Assembly (NCBI RefSeq): GCF_023612255.1 | Contig: NZ_CP063231.1 | Coordinates: 1,160,001-1,224,000 of the forward strand | Reading direction: 5' to 3' | Source of the DNA: Luteibacter flocculans | GTDB taxonomy: Bacteria; Pseudomonadota; Gammaproteobacteria; Xanthomonadales; Rhodanobacteraceae | DNA length: 64,000 nt | In this document: piece by piece, positions 19,305 to 28,600 of the stretch | Numbering within the stretch: the first letter of the stretch is position 1 | How the letters are laid out: each line of letters opens with the position of its first letter | Made by a program: the position numbers and the translations under genes | Notes under the pieces: generated by a model | Databases searched by the model: none | What the model was told of the DNA's origin: nothing | What the model saw: only the letters and a program-made list of their open reading frames with translations

Positions 19305-20528
19305 ATGACTGCACGTCTCTCCACGGATACACCCATGTCGCTCTCGTGGTTCAAGCCGACCCCGGACTCGCTCTGGAACCGCTTCCGCGACCGACCGAGG
19401 CAGCGCATCTCTGGTCTGCTCAACCTGGTGTGGGCGGTGTATGTCTTCGGGGACCTCATCTTCGCCAATGAGCTGGGCCCTGGGTGGGGCCTGGCCACGG
19501 CCTTATCGTTTCCGATCTTCCTGCTGCTCTACGCGGCGGCGTATATCCGTCCGCTTCGTCACGTAACCTGGTATGCCGGTGCGGTGGCGTTGCTTTCGTA
19601 TGCCACGTTGAAGTTCAACCACACCGGCGGCGCGTCGTACATCATCTACGCCTGCGCCATGCTCGGATTCGAAGGCCAGCCTAAGAAATGCTTCGTCGGC
19701 ATGGCCACCGTCGTTGGCGGCTTCGTCGCCGTGACGTATCTCATGATGGACTGGTCTCTCGCCGTCGTTGCCATGATGTCCTTCATCGCCCTGTCGGTGG
19801 GAACGGTGAACGTGGTGTATCGCTTCAACGCGCAGCGCGACGTGGAACTCAAACTCTCTCACGATGAGGTCCGGCGTCTGGCCGCGACGGCGGAGCGCGA
19901 GCGCATAGGCCGCGATCTTCACGATCTGCTGGGTCATACGCTTTCCCTGATTACGTTGAAGCTCGAATTGTCGCGCCGCCTGTTCGATCGCGACGCCGAC
20001 GCCGCCCGTCGCGAAATCGAGGAAGCGGAGCAGGTCGCGCGACACGCACTGGCCGAGGTACGTTCGGCCGTCACCGGCATACGCGCCTCCGGTGTCGTGG
20101 CCGAACTGGCTTCCGCGCGTCTGCTCCTGACTGCCTCGATGATCGATTTCGTCTACCGCGCAGACGTACCCGAGCTTCCGCCGCGGGTCGACAACGAGCT
20201 TGCCCTCGTGCTGCGCGAAGCCGTGACGAACATTCATCGCCACGCTGGTGCCACGTTTGCCGAGGCGACCGTCAGCATGGACGATCGCGCTTGCACGATG
20301 ACCATCGTGGACAATGGCCGCGGCCTCGCGAACGGTGAGGGCAACGGCATCTGCGGCATGCGTGAACGTGTGCGTACCCTCGGCGGCACGCTGGCCTTCG
20401 AGTCCGCGGCGCAGAAGGGCACCGTCGTGCGCATCCATGTGCCGCTCGTACCCGCCGACCGGCTCCCGCCCGTTGATACGCGGCAGGACGAGTCGCTGCC
20501 TTCCGAACGCGACAGGCTGGCCTCGTGA
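19305..20528 (+). CDS. DesK-like sensor histidine kinase, first copy
   Basis: 407 residues (start 19305; ATG 19335 is an alternative). Roughly six hydrophobic segments (about 40-175) are followed by a HisKA_3 dimerisation/phosphoacceptor helix (ERERIGRDLHDLLGHTLSLITLKLEL; phospho-His in DLHD) and an HATPase_c domain (LVLREAVTNIHRHA, VDNGRGL, GICGMRERVRTLGG). This type typically senses membrane state and acts on a LuxR-type regulator. The soluble half closely resembles the next gene's product, so the pair looks like a tandem duplication. Confidence 0.9.
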   Translation: MTARLSTDTPMSLSWFKPTPDSLWNRFRDRPRQRISGLLNLVWAVYVFGDLIFANELGPGWGLATALSFPIFLLLYAAAYIRPLRHVTWYAGAVALLSYATLKFNHTGGASYIIYACAMLGFEGQPKKCFVGMATVVGGFVAVTYLMMDWSLAVVAMMSFIALSVGTVNVVYRFNAQRDVELKLSHDEVRRLAATAERERIGRDLHDLLGHTLSLITLKLELSRRLFDRDADAARREIEEAEQVARHALAEVRSAVTGIRASGVVAELASARLLLTASMIDFVYRADVPELPPRVDNELALVLREAVTNIHRHAGATFAEATVSMDDRACTMTIVDNGRGLANGEGNGICGMRERVRTLGGTLAFESAAQKGTVVRIHVPLVPADRLPPVDTRQDESLPSERDRLAS

Positions 20529-21664
20529 TCCGTATTCCGTCGCCGCACAGGGACTCACTTCTTGGAGTGCTCCGCTCGCCGGTCTATCTGCGCTGGCAGG
20601 CCGGCCTGCAGGTGTTCTGGCTGATCGCGCTGATCCAGGCACCGCTTGCCTTAAGGGGCTTCCAGTGGGACTGGATGGCGCCGACGCTCGCTTCCCTTCC
20701 CGTTTATCTCGTGTGCTACGTCGCGGTGTACACGGCACCCGTGGCCCGCCTTCCGTTCAATGCGATCGCCATTAGCGCGCTCGGTTTCGTCCTGTGGCCC
20801 GTCAACCCGCTCGCGCTTGGGTATGTGGTCATCGGTGTCACCTTGCTGGCTTACTCGAATCGTCCGCGCCTGTGGTTGGGTGGCGTCGCGGTCGCCACAC
20901 TCGTGACGCTTGTCTGGCGATATGCCTTCGACGTGCCGCTGGTGCACGTGGCCGTCGTTTTCGGTGCGGGGCTGGCGGCGGGCTTCAGCAATTATCTTTA
21001 CGTACGCGGCGCACGCCGCGACGCTGAGCTGCGCCTGTCGCAGTCGGAAGTGCGGCGGCTCGCCACGCTGGCGGAACGCGAGCGCATCGGACGCGATCTG
21101 CACGATCTGCTGGGTCACACGCTGTCGCTCATCACCTTGAAATCCGAACTGGCGAAGCGGCTTGCCCTGGACGATCCATCGCGGGCACGGCAAGAAATGG
21201 AAGAAGTGGAGCGCGTCGCCCGGCATACGCTGGCGGAAGTGCGTAGCGCGGTCACCGGCCTGCGGGCCGGCGATCTTTCCAGCGAACTGGTGTCGGCCCG
21301 CTTGATGCTGGAATCGTCCGGTATCGCTTTCACCGCGGAACTGCCCGCCGAACTCGAGCTGCCAGAGCAGACCGAAGCCACGCTGTGCCTCGTGCTGCGC
21401 GAGGCTGTCACCAACATCCACCGTCATTCGCGCGCCACGGAGGCGCGCGTTGTCATCGCCCGGAACGGGCAGGAGTTTTCGATGCGTATCACGGACAACG
21501 GCTGCGGCGGTCTCGCGGCGCACGGTAATGGCGTTTCCGGCATGCGTGAGCGCATGCGCCAGATCGGCGGCCGCCTCGCCATCGATTCCCCTGCACGACA
21601 CGGCACGGCTTTGGAGATCGGGGTGCCTTTCGCGGCGACTCATCGCATGGAGCGCCGCGCATGA
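20525..21664 (+). CDS. DesK-like sensor histidine kinase, second copy
   Basis: 379 residues starting at GTG 20525, overlapping the previous stop by four bases (GTGA). N-terminal hydrophobic segments (about 25-160) differ from those of the first kinase, while the HisKA_3/HATPase half is very similar (ERERIGRDLHDLLGHTLSLITLKSEL; LVLREAVTNIHRHSRATEA; GVSGMRERMRQIGG). Two diverged sensors in one operon with a single response regulator suggest two inputs, or a heterodimeric sensor. The stop overlaps the regulator start by ATGA. Confidence 0.9.
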   Translation: MIRIPSPHRDSLLGVLRSPVYLRWQAGLQVFWLIALIQAPLALRGFQWDWMAPTLASLPVYLVCYVAVYTAPVARLPFNAIAISALGFVLWPVNPLALGYVVIGVTLLAYSNRPRLWLGGVAVATLVTLVWRYAFDVPLVHVAVVFGAGLAAGFSNYLYVRGARRDAELRLSQSEVRRLATLAERERIGRDLHDLLGHTLSLITLKSELAKRLALDDPSRARQEMEEVERVARHTLAEVRSAVTGLRAGDLSSELVSARLMLESSGIAFTAELPAELELPEQTEATLCLVLREAVTNIHRHSRATEARVVIARNGQEFSMRITDNGCGGLAAHGNGVSGMRERMRQIGGRLAIDSPARHGTALEIGVPFAATHRMERRA

Positions 21665-22263
21665 TCCGCGTGCTGCTGGCAGAGGACCAGGCCATGGTGC
21701 GCGGCGCGCTGTCTGCGCTGCTCAACCTCGAATCGGACATCGAGGTCCTGGGATCGGCTGCTGACGGTGAAACCGCGTGGCGCGAGCTGCAACGGCTGAA
21801 GCCCGATGTGCTGGTGACCGACATCGAAATGCCCGGCCTCACCGGTCTGGAGCTCGCCCAGCGGATACGCCGCCACGAGATGCCGATCAAGGTCATCATC
21901 GTGACCACGTTTGCGCGCCCAGGCTTTTTGCGCCGTGCGTTGGATGCCGGCGTCGGTGGGTATCTGTTGAAGGATGCTCCCGCGGAAAACCTCGCCGAGG
22001 CACTGCGCACGGTGCATCGCGGCGGTCGTGCCATCGATCCGCAGCTCGCGCTCGAAGCCTGGTCGGACGCCGACCCGCTCAACGATCGCGAACGCCAGGT
22101 GCTGCGTCTGGCGGGCGAGGGTCAGTCCGCCAGCGATATCGGCGCTCAGTTGAATCTCTCGCACGGCACCGTCCGCAACTACCTTTCCGAGGCCATCGGC
22201 AAACTCGGTGCGGCGAATCGCATCGAGGCCTATCGTCTCGCCAGGCAGAAGGGCTGGCTCTAG
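21661..22263 (+). CDS. LuxR/NarL-family response regulator
   Basis: 200 residues. The receiver domain (about 1-120) has acidic pocket AED, phospho-Asp54 in LVTDIEMPG, and Lys in LLKDAP. The C-terminal LuxR-type HTH (about 135-197) reads [43 protein letters not shown]. It is the DesR-type partner of the two preceding kinases and probably controls the ABC exporter operon. The ATGA start overlap with the second kinase gene indicates coupling. Confidence 0.93.
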   Translation: MIRVLLAEDQAMVRGALSALLNLESDIEVLGSAADGETAWRELQRLKPDVLVTDIEMPGLTGLELAQRIRRHEMPIKVIIVTTFARPGFLRRALDAGVGGYLLKDAPAENLAEALRTVHRGGRAIDPQLALEAWSDADPLNDRERQVLRLAGEGQSASDIGAQLNLSHGTVRNYLSEAIGKLGAANRIEAYRLARQKGWL

Positions 22264-22348
22264 TCCCCAAGCGACACCGGAGGCGCCGTCGCCTCCGGTG
22301 CCGGGGATCGGCGATAATCCGCCATCCACCGCTTTCCCCGGCCGTACC

Positions 22349-23398
22349 GTGAAGAAATCCGATTTCGACTTCGACCTGCCGCCCGAGCTGATTGCGCAGG
22401 CGCCGCTGGCTCGCCGTTCCGCGAGCCGGCTGCTGGTGCTCGACGTTGACGCGCAGAGCAAGCAGGACCGTCAGTTCAGCGACCTGCCGGAGATGCTGCA
22501 ACCGGGCGATCTCCTGATCTTCAACGACACGCGTGTGCTGCCCGCACGACTCTACGGCCGCAAGGAATCCGGCGGTGCCGTGGAAATCCTCATCGAGCGC
22601 GTTACGGGTGCGCACGAGGCGCGCGCGCAACTGGGCGTGAGCAAGAAGCCCAAGGAAGGCGGGCGCATCGAACTCGCTGACGGCAGCATGGTGACGGTGC
22701 TGGGTCGCGAGGGCGAGTTCTTCCTGCTCCGCTTCGATATCGACGAGCCGCTGGAACGTCTTTTGTCGCGCCTCGGCGAAATGCCGCTGCCGCCGTACAT
22801 CGAACGCGGTGCCGGCGAAGCCGACAAGGAGCGTTATCAGACCGTGTTCGCGCGCGAGCCCGGCGCCGTCGCAGCGCCGACAGCCGGCCTGCACTTCGAC
22901 GAGGAATTGCTCGAACGCCTGCGCGCACGCGGAGTGGAAACGGGTTACGTCACCTTGCACGTGGGCGCAGGCACGTTCCAGCCGATGCGCGCGGACGACG
23001 TCCGCGACCACGTCATGCATCGCGAGTGGCTCAACGTCGGCGCGGCGCTTGTCGAGAAGATCCGCGCGACACGTGCCGCCGGAGGTCGCGTCGTTGCCGT
23101 GGGAACCACCGTGGTGCGCGCACTGGAAAGCGCCACGGTCGAGGGCGTGCTGCGCCCCTTTGCCGGCGAAACCCAGATCTTCATCTTCCCCGGCTACAAG
23201 ATCACGAGCATCGACGCACTGATCACCAACTTCCACCTGCCGCAATCCACGCTGCTGATGTTGGTCTCGGCGCTGGCAGGCAAGGAGGCCATCCTCGACG
23301 CCTACCGCCACGCCGTGCAACAACGCTACCGTTTCTTCTCCTATGGCGACGCGATGCTGATCCTTCCGCCGAAGCAGAACGTTTCCGCAAATCCCTAG
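22349..23398 (+). CDS. queA: S-adenosylmethionine:tRNA ribosyltransferase-isomerase
   Basis: 349 residues, near the 356 of E. coli. It transfers the ribosyl moiety of SAM to preQ1 in tRNA to make epoxyqueuosine. Family stretches [51 protein letters not shown] and [19 protein letters not shown] are intact. GTG 22349 is the start because conservation begins there. tgt, the usual next gene in this order, is absent; instead a REP pair and the CDI locus follow. Confidence 0.96.
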   Translation: MKKSDFDFDLPPELIAQAPLARRSASRLLVLDVDAQSKQDRQFSDLPEMLQPGDLLIFNDTRVLPARLYGRKESGGAVEILIERVTGAHEARAQLGVSKKPKEGGRIELADGSMVTVLGREGEFFLLRFDIDEPLERLLSRLGEMPLPPYIERGAGEADKERYQTVFAREPGAVAAPTAGLHFDEELLERLRARGVETGYVTLHVGAGTFQPMRADDVRDHVMHREWLNVGAALVEKIRATRAAGGRVVAVGTTVVRALESATVEGVLRPFAGETQIFIFPGYKITSIDALITNFHLPQSTLLMLVSALAGKEAILDAYRHAVQQRYRFFSYGDAMLILPPKQNVSANP

Positions 23399-23443
23399 CG
23401 GCGATCTTCTGGGAGCCGCCATGGCGGAGAGGGGAAGCTTGCC

Positions 23444-23528
23444 GGTGGGAGTCAGCCTGCTGGCGATGGGAACTTGCCTCATGGCTACACCGCTTCGTTG
23501 GCATATCGCCACTAGAGTGGCTCCCACC
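23444..23528. repeat. REP/MITE-like palindromic element, copy 2
   Basis: The same approximately 85-bp layout as at 11599: GGTGGGAGTCAGCC at the left and AGAGTGGCTCCCACC at the right, with CTGCTGGCGATGGGA inside. It sits in the gap after queA and is followed 27 bases later by another copy. Confidence 0.8.
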
Positions 23529-23555
23529 TATCTTCATAGCCTTTCGGAAGCTGCC

Positions 23556-23639
23556 GGTGGGAGCCAGCCTGCTGGCGATGGGAACCTGCCTCATGGCTTC
23601 GTCGCTTCGTTGGCTTCTCGCCGCTATAGCGGCTCCCAC
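23556..23639. repeat. REP/MITE-like palindromic element, copy 3
   Basis: Direct repeat of copy 2, starting GGTGGGAGCCAGCCTGC and ending AGCGGCTCCCAC. Tandem pairs of such elements (BIME-like) are common at REP clusters. The pair marks the boundary between queA and the CDI locus. Confidence 0.8.
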
Positions 23640-23759
23640 ATGCGGCAGGCATGTTGGCTTATCGCCGCCATGGCGACTACCGAGACCTACGAAGCAGACC
23701 CTCATAGGACTACCGCGAGGCAAGACCAGCGCGGACTGCCCGAATGTCCGCGAAGAACC

Positions 23760-23786
23760 TAAAGTTTCCGCGTCACCTGCCGATTA
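23760..23786 (+). promoter_or_regulatory. Sigma-28 (FliA) promoter for cdiB-cdiA
   Basis: TAAAGTTT (23760-23767), an 11-base spacer, and GCCGATTA (23779-23786). The -35 is identical to the E. coli sigma-28 consensus; the -10 differs at one base. It points toward cdiB, with an expected transcript start near 23793 and a leader of about 75 bases. The same element type at 48539 precedes the chemotaxis operon. Confidence 0.8.
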
Positions 23787-23869
23787 GGGGCACTTGAAGA
23801 GCCGGGCCGCGGCACCCGAGAGTGTTCCCGCGCGCCCTTGAACCAGGACGGTTAGGAGTACCAGGACTA

Positions 23870-25561
23870 ATGAGGGTTACAGGGGAGAGCCGTTGGCGCA
23901 CAACGGTCTGCGCGCTCGCGTCGCTGCTTGCATTAGGTGTCGGCGGCGCGGCGATGGCGCAGCAGAGCACGCTCGACAAGCAGGAACAGTTGCGTCGCGC
24001 TCAGCAGCTTGATGAGAAGGAGGAGGCGCGCCGTGACGCGCCCTTCCAGCCCGGACAACCCGCACCGGCCGAGCGGCTCGATGCGCCGTTGCCGAAGGAC
24101 ACCCCTTGCTTTCCGCTGCAGAGCCTTCGCCTCGAAGGCGCCCGCGTGGCGGATTTCGCCTGGGCGCAGCGCTATCTCGATCGCTTCGTCGGCCAGTGCG
24201 TGGGCCGGAACGGGCTGGAAGCCTTGCAGCGCCGTCTGTCCAACCTGGTGATCGCGCGCGGCTTCGTCACCACCCGCGTGGGCGTGCCGGCGCAGGACAT
24301 TTCCAACGGTCAACTGCGCATGCTGCTGGTGCCCGGCATCCTGCGCCGTATCCGCTTCGCCGCCGGCTCGCCGGAACTCGACTGGCGTACGGCCTTCCCG
24401 ATCCGCGAAGGCGATCTGCTCAATCTCCATGCGATCGAGCAGGGGCTCGAGCAGCTCAAGCGCGTGCCGTCGCAAGACGTGACGATGGACATCGCGCCCG
24501 CCGAGAAAGTGGGCGAGTCCGATGTGGTGCTGACCGTTCACACCACGCGTCGTTGGCACGTGGTGGTGGATACGAGCGACGCTGGCCTCAAGGGGACGGG
24601 GCGCAACCAGGGCAACCTCAACGTCTCGTACGACAACCCGCTCGGGCTCAACGACCTGTTCTCGATCGGCGCGGGCCACGCCTTGTTCACGCACGCTGAC
24701 GGTGGCAGCACGTTCAGCGAGAACGCGACATACAGCATCCCCTGGGGCTGGTGGACCTTCAGCGGGTCGATCTCCACCTACCGCTACCGGCAGTGGATCG
24801 AAGGTTTCCAGAGTCGATTCCGTTCCACCGGCACGTCCACGTCGAGCGACATCACCGTGCAGCGTCTGTTGACCCGCGGCACGTCGAGCAAGACTTCGCT
24901 GGAAATGCGGCTGGCCGGACGCAGCGCGCACAGCTACATCCAGGGCGTGGAAGTCGGCATCCAGCGCCAACGTGTCGCCAGTGCGGAGCTGGCCCTGGTG
25001 CATCGCCACTACATCGGTCAGGCGCAGCTCGACGCGCGCCTGGGCTACCAGCGCGGCACGCCATGGTTCGGCAGCCAGTGGAACGGTTACGACCCATCCA
25101 TTGGATTTCCGACCAATCGCTACGGGCTGACCACGCTCGATCTGTCGCTGAGCCAGCCTTTGAAGCTGGGTACGCACCAGGCGATCTGGGACAGCAGCCT
25201 GCGCGTGCAGCGCTCCACCGACCATCTTCCCGCCGCCGAACTCATCACGATCGGCGGGCGCTACTCGGTGCGCGGCTATGACGGCGAGCAGACGCTCGCT
25301 GGCGAACGCGGCGCCTACCTGCGCAACACGCTCACGTTGCCGCTGGGCGTGTTGGCGCCTTACCTCGGCGTGGACGTCGGTCGCGTCTCCGGACCATCCA
25401 CGCAGGCAGGGCATCGCCAGTTGACCGGCGGCGTCATCGGCTTGCGTGGCAGCTACAGCGGCTTGAGCTGGGATCTCTTTGCGGGGCGGCGGATCCATGC
25501 GCCGCGCGGCTTCGACACCGCACACCCGACCACGGGCTTCCAGTTGATCTACCAGTACTGA
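23870..25561 (+). CDS. cdiB: Two-partner secretion outer-membrane transporter CdiB
   Basis: 563 residues, ShlB/FhaC/HecB family. ATG 23870 opens a signal peptide (MRVTGESRWRTTVCALASLL... cleaved near AMA). An N-terminal plug/linker, two POTRA domains (about 75-225; CFPLQSLRLEGARV, GFVTTRVGVPAQDISNGQLRMLLVPG) and a 16-strand beta-barrel (about 240-563) follow. The loop-6 motif essential for secretion is intact as GGRYSVRGYDGEQ. The protein ends with aromatic FQLIYQY, a typical BAM signal. It exports CdiA encoded 46 bases downstream. A perfect-match sigma-28 -35 lies upstream. Confidence 0.94.
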   Translation: MRVTGESRWRTTVCALASLLALGVGGAAMAQQSTLDKQEQLRRAQQLDEKEEARRDAPFQPGQPAPAERLDAPLPKDTPCFPLQSLRLEGARVADFAWAQRYLDRFVGQCVGRNGLEALQRRLSNLVIARGFVTTRVGVPAQDISNGQLRMLLVPGILRRIRFAAGSPELDWRTAFPIREGDLLNLHAIEQGLEQLKRVPSQDVTMDIAPAEKVGESDVVLTVHTTRRWHVVVDTSDAGLKGTGRNQGNLNVSYDNPLGLNDLFSIGAGHALFTHADGGSTFSENATYSIPWGWWTFSGSISTYRYRQWIEGFQSRFRSTGTSTSSDITVQRLLTRGTSSKTSLEMRLAGRSAHSYIQGVEVGIQRQRVASAELALVHRHYIGQAQLDARLGYQRGTPWFGSQWNGYDPSIGFPTNRYGLTTLDLSLSQPLKLGTHQAIWDSSLRVQRSTDHLPAAELITIGGRYSVRGYDGEQTLAGERGAYLRNTLTLPLGVLAPYLGVDVGRVSGPSTQAGHRQLTGGVIGLRGSYSGLSWDLFAGRRIHAPRGFDTAHPTTGFQLIYQY

Positions 25562-25571
25562 ATACGGGCAG

Positions 25572-25590
25572 GGGTACCGGCGCGGTGCCC
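25572..25590 (+). other. Hairpin between cdiB and cdiA
   Basis: GGGTACCG and CGGTGCCC form an 8-bp stem (one G-T wobble) with a 3-base loop. There is no T-run. It may adjust the cdiB:cdiA expression ratio; this is inferred from position. Confidence 0.4.
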
Positions 25591-25607
25591 GACAAAGGGA
25601 CAAGGTC

Positions 25608-28600
25608 ATGACGATCAAGGCAACGATGGGCCACCGGTACGGTGCGGTAGCGATCTCGACAGTGCGCTCGCTGGCCCTTGCGGTCGCGCTCGCGACGCTG
25701 GGCATTCCCGTGGTGTCGTGGGCACAGCAGGTGCCGGACGCGGCGGCGGGAGCGCATCGCCCGACGATGGATTCGGCGGCCAATGGCGTGCCGGTGGTCG
25801 ATATCGTCGCGCCGAACGCGGAGGGCGTATCGCACAACAAATACCAGCGCTTCGACGTCGACCAGCGCGGCGTGATCCTCAACAACAGCGCCAACATCGT
25901 GCGTACCCAGCTCGGCGGCTATGTCGCCGGCAACGACAACCTCAAGGGTGGCGAAGCGTCGCTGATCCTCAACGAGGTGACGTCTGCGTTGCCGAGCAGC
26001 CTGCGCGGCTACATCGAGGTGGGCGGCAAGGCTGCGCCGGTCGTGATCGCCAACCCCTATGGCATCACCTGCGACGGTTGCGGCGTCATCAACAGCCAGC
26101 GCTTCACGCTGACAACGGGCACGCCCGTCTTTGGTGGCAGCGGCAGCCTGGACGCCTTCCACGTTACCGGCGGCAGCATCGCCATCGGCAGCGGCGGCCT
26201 CGACGGTTCAGTCGCGGATCGCACCGATCTGATCGCGCGCGCCGTGCAGTTGAACGGTCAGCTGTGGGCGAAGGATCTGTCCGTCGTCGCGGGTAGCAAT
26301 GACGTCAATTACGCCGATGCCGGTGTGCGCGTGAACGCTACGGACGCTGCCCACCCGGCGGTCGCGATCGACGTGGCCGCACTCGGTGGTATGTACGCGG
26401 AGAAGATCCGTCTTGTCGGCACGGAAGCAGGTGTCGGCGTGGTCAGCAGCGGCGCGATCGCTGCGCAGGCCGGTGACCTGACGCTGAGCAACGCCGGTGA
26501 AGTGCGTTTGGGCGGCACGACCGTGGCGCTCGGCAATGCCTCGCTCGATGCCAGCGGTCCGGTGACCGTCGACGGCACGTTCGGCACGCAGAATGGCGCG
26601 GCGTCCCTGACCAGCGGCAGCACACTCACCGTTCCCGGCCGCGTGATTGCGGGCGGTTCGCTCACGGTGAATGCCGCGGGCGACGTGGTCTCGTCCGGCC
26701 GGTTTAGTGCGGGAGGGAATCTTGCGGTCTATGCCGCAGGCGCCGTGCGCAATGCAGGACTCATCTACTCCGATCAGGCGTTCGACCTGCGTGCGAATGC
26801 GCTGCACAACGAAGGCACGATCTACGGGCTTGGCGGCGGCTCGATTCTCGCCAACGGTCTCTTCGATGCCACGGCGGCGAGCACGCTGCATGCTGGCGGC
26901 GCGTTGGCGATTGACGCGGGTGGCGTCGCCACGAACGGCATCGTGGATGCAGGCGGTGCATTGACGCTGTCCAGCCGTAGCGATGCCAACTTGGCGGGTG
27001 CGGTACAGGGCGCCGGCAGCGTCGCCGTACGCGCGACGAACCAATTGAACAACGGCGCGACGATCGTCTCGGGCGGTCGCCTCGATCTGCAGGCCGCCCG
27101 GGTCAGCAACCTCGCTTCGGGCATCGTGTCCTCGGGCAGCGATCTGGTGGTGAACGCGGCAGGCGACGCCTTCAACCAGGGCACGCTCTACGCCGCCGGT
27201 GGCGTGGTGGTCAATGCAGCGTCGCTCACACAAGCGGCAGCGGCTCAGCTCCATGGCGTCGCCAGTGCGCAGGTGACGTTGGCCGGGAACCTGGTCAATA
27301 GCGGCACGCTCGTCGGTGGCGGTGGGCTTGCGGTGAACGCGCGCTCCATCGCCAGCGATGGCGAGTTGGGCACGCAGCAGGGCGATGCGGCGCTCGTTAG
27401 CGGCTCGGATATCACCCTCACCGGCACGACGGTAGTCGACGGCAGCTTGAGCCTGCGGGCGCCGGGCACCGTCACGCAGCAGGGCCAGCTCACGACCGCG
27501 AACCTCGACGCCGAGGTCGGTTCGCTCGCAAACAACGGCGAAACATATGCGCGCGGCGATGCACGACTGCATGCCTCGCACGACCTATCCAACACGGGTT
27601 CGTTGTATGCCGACGGGCAGCTCACGCTCGGTGCGGACGGCACGCTGACCAACAGCGGCACGCTTCACGCAGGCACGGAACTCGCGCTCCACGCCGCGTC
27701 GATCGACAGCTCCAAGCAGATCGACGCGACCCGCGACGTCACCCTCGACGCGCAGACGATGCGTCTTGCTGGCAACGTGCAGGGCGGTCGCGATGTGGCG
27801 TTGACCGTGGCGGGTGGCGTAGATAACGCGGCAGCCGTCGTTGCGGGGCGTGACGTTACCGTACAGGCAGGCTCGCTGACGAACAGCGGTGCGATCTCGG
27901 CGACACATGACCTCGCCCTCGATGTTCAGGGCGACGTCGACAACGCCGGTCAGCTGTACGCGGGTCACGGACTCGACATCAGCGCCCATGCACTGACCGT
28001 CGGCACTGCTGGGGCGGTCAGTGCCGTGGATACCGCGACGCTGACACTTCAGGACGCGCTCCGCAATGCCGGCAGTGTGGTGGGTGTGCAGTCGCTGGCC
28101 GTCGATGCGCAGAGTATCGATTCCACCGGCTCGGTGGGCAGCAGCATGGGCAGCGCGGCGCTGACGACGCGCGGTGATCTTCACCTTGGCGGCGTGGCGT
28201 CAGCTGCAAGCGCGTTCTCCGCTCATGCAGCGGGCAACGTACTTCTCGACGGTACGCTCACGGGCACGTCGTTGGATCTGGCTGCACAATCGATGACGCT
28301 CGCTGGCGCGATCCATGCCACCGGCGACGCCGTACTCGACGCTGCGCAGAGCATCGCCCTCGGTGGCGATGCCTATGCCGATGGTGCGCTGACGGTTCAT
28401 GCGGCCAGCATCGACCAGTCCGGTACGACGCACGCCGGTGGCGACCTTGCACTGAAGGCGGCGAGCATCGTCACGCACGGTACGCTCGACGCCGGCAACG
28501 ATCTGCTGTTGACCGTCGACGCCGCGTCGCTGGCAGGTCGCCTGCAGGCAGCGCGCGATGTGCATGTCCAGGCGAGCGGCACGATGACGCAGGCCGCGAC

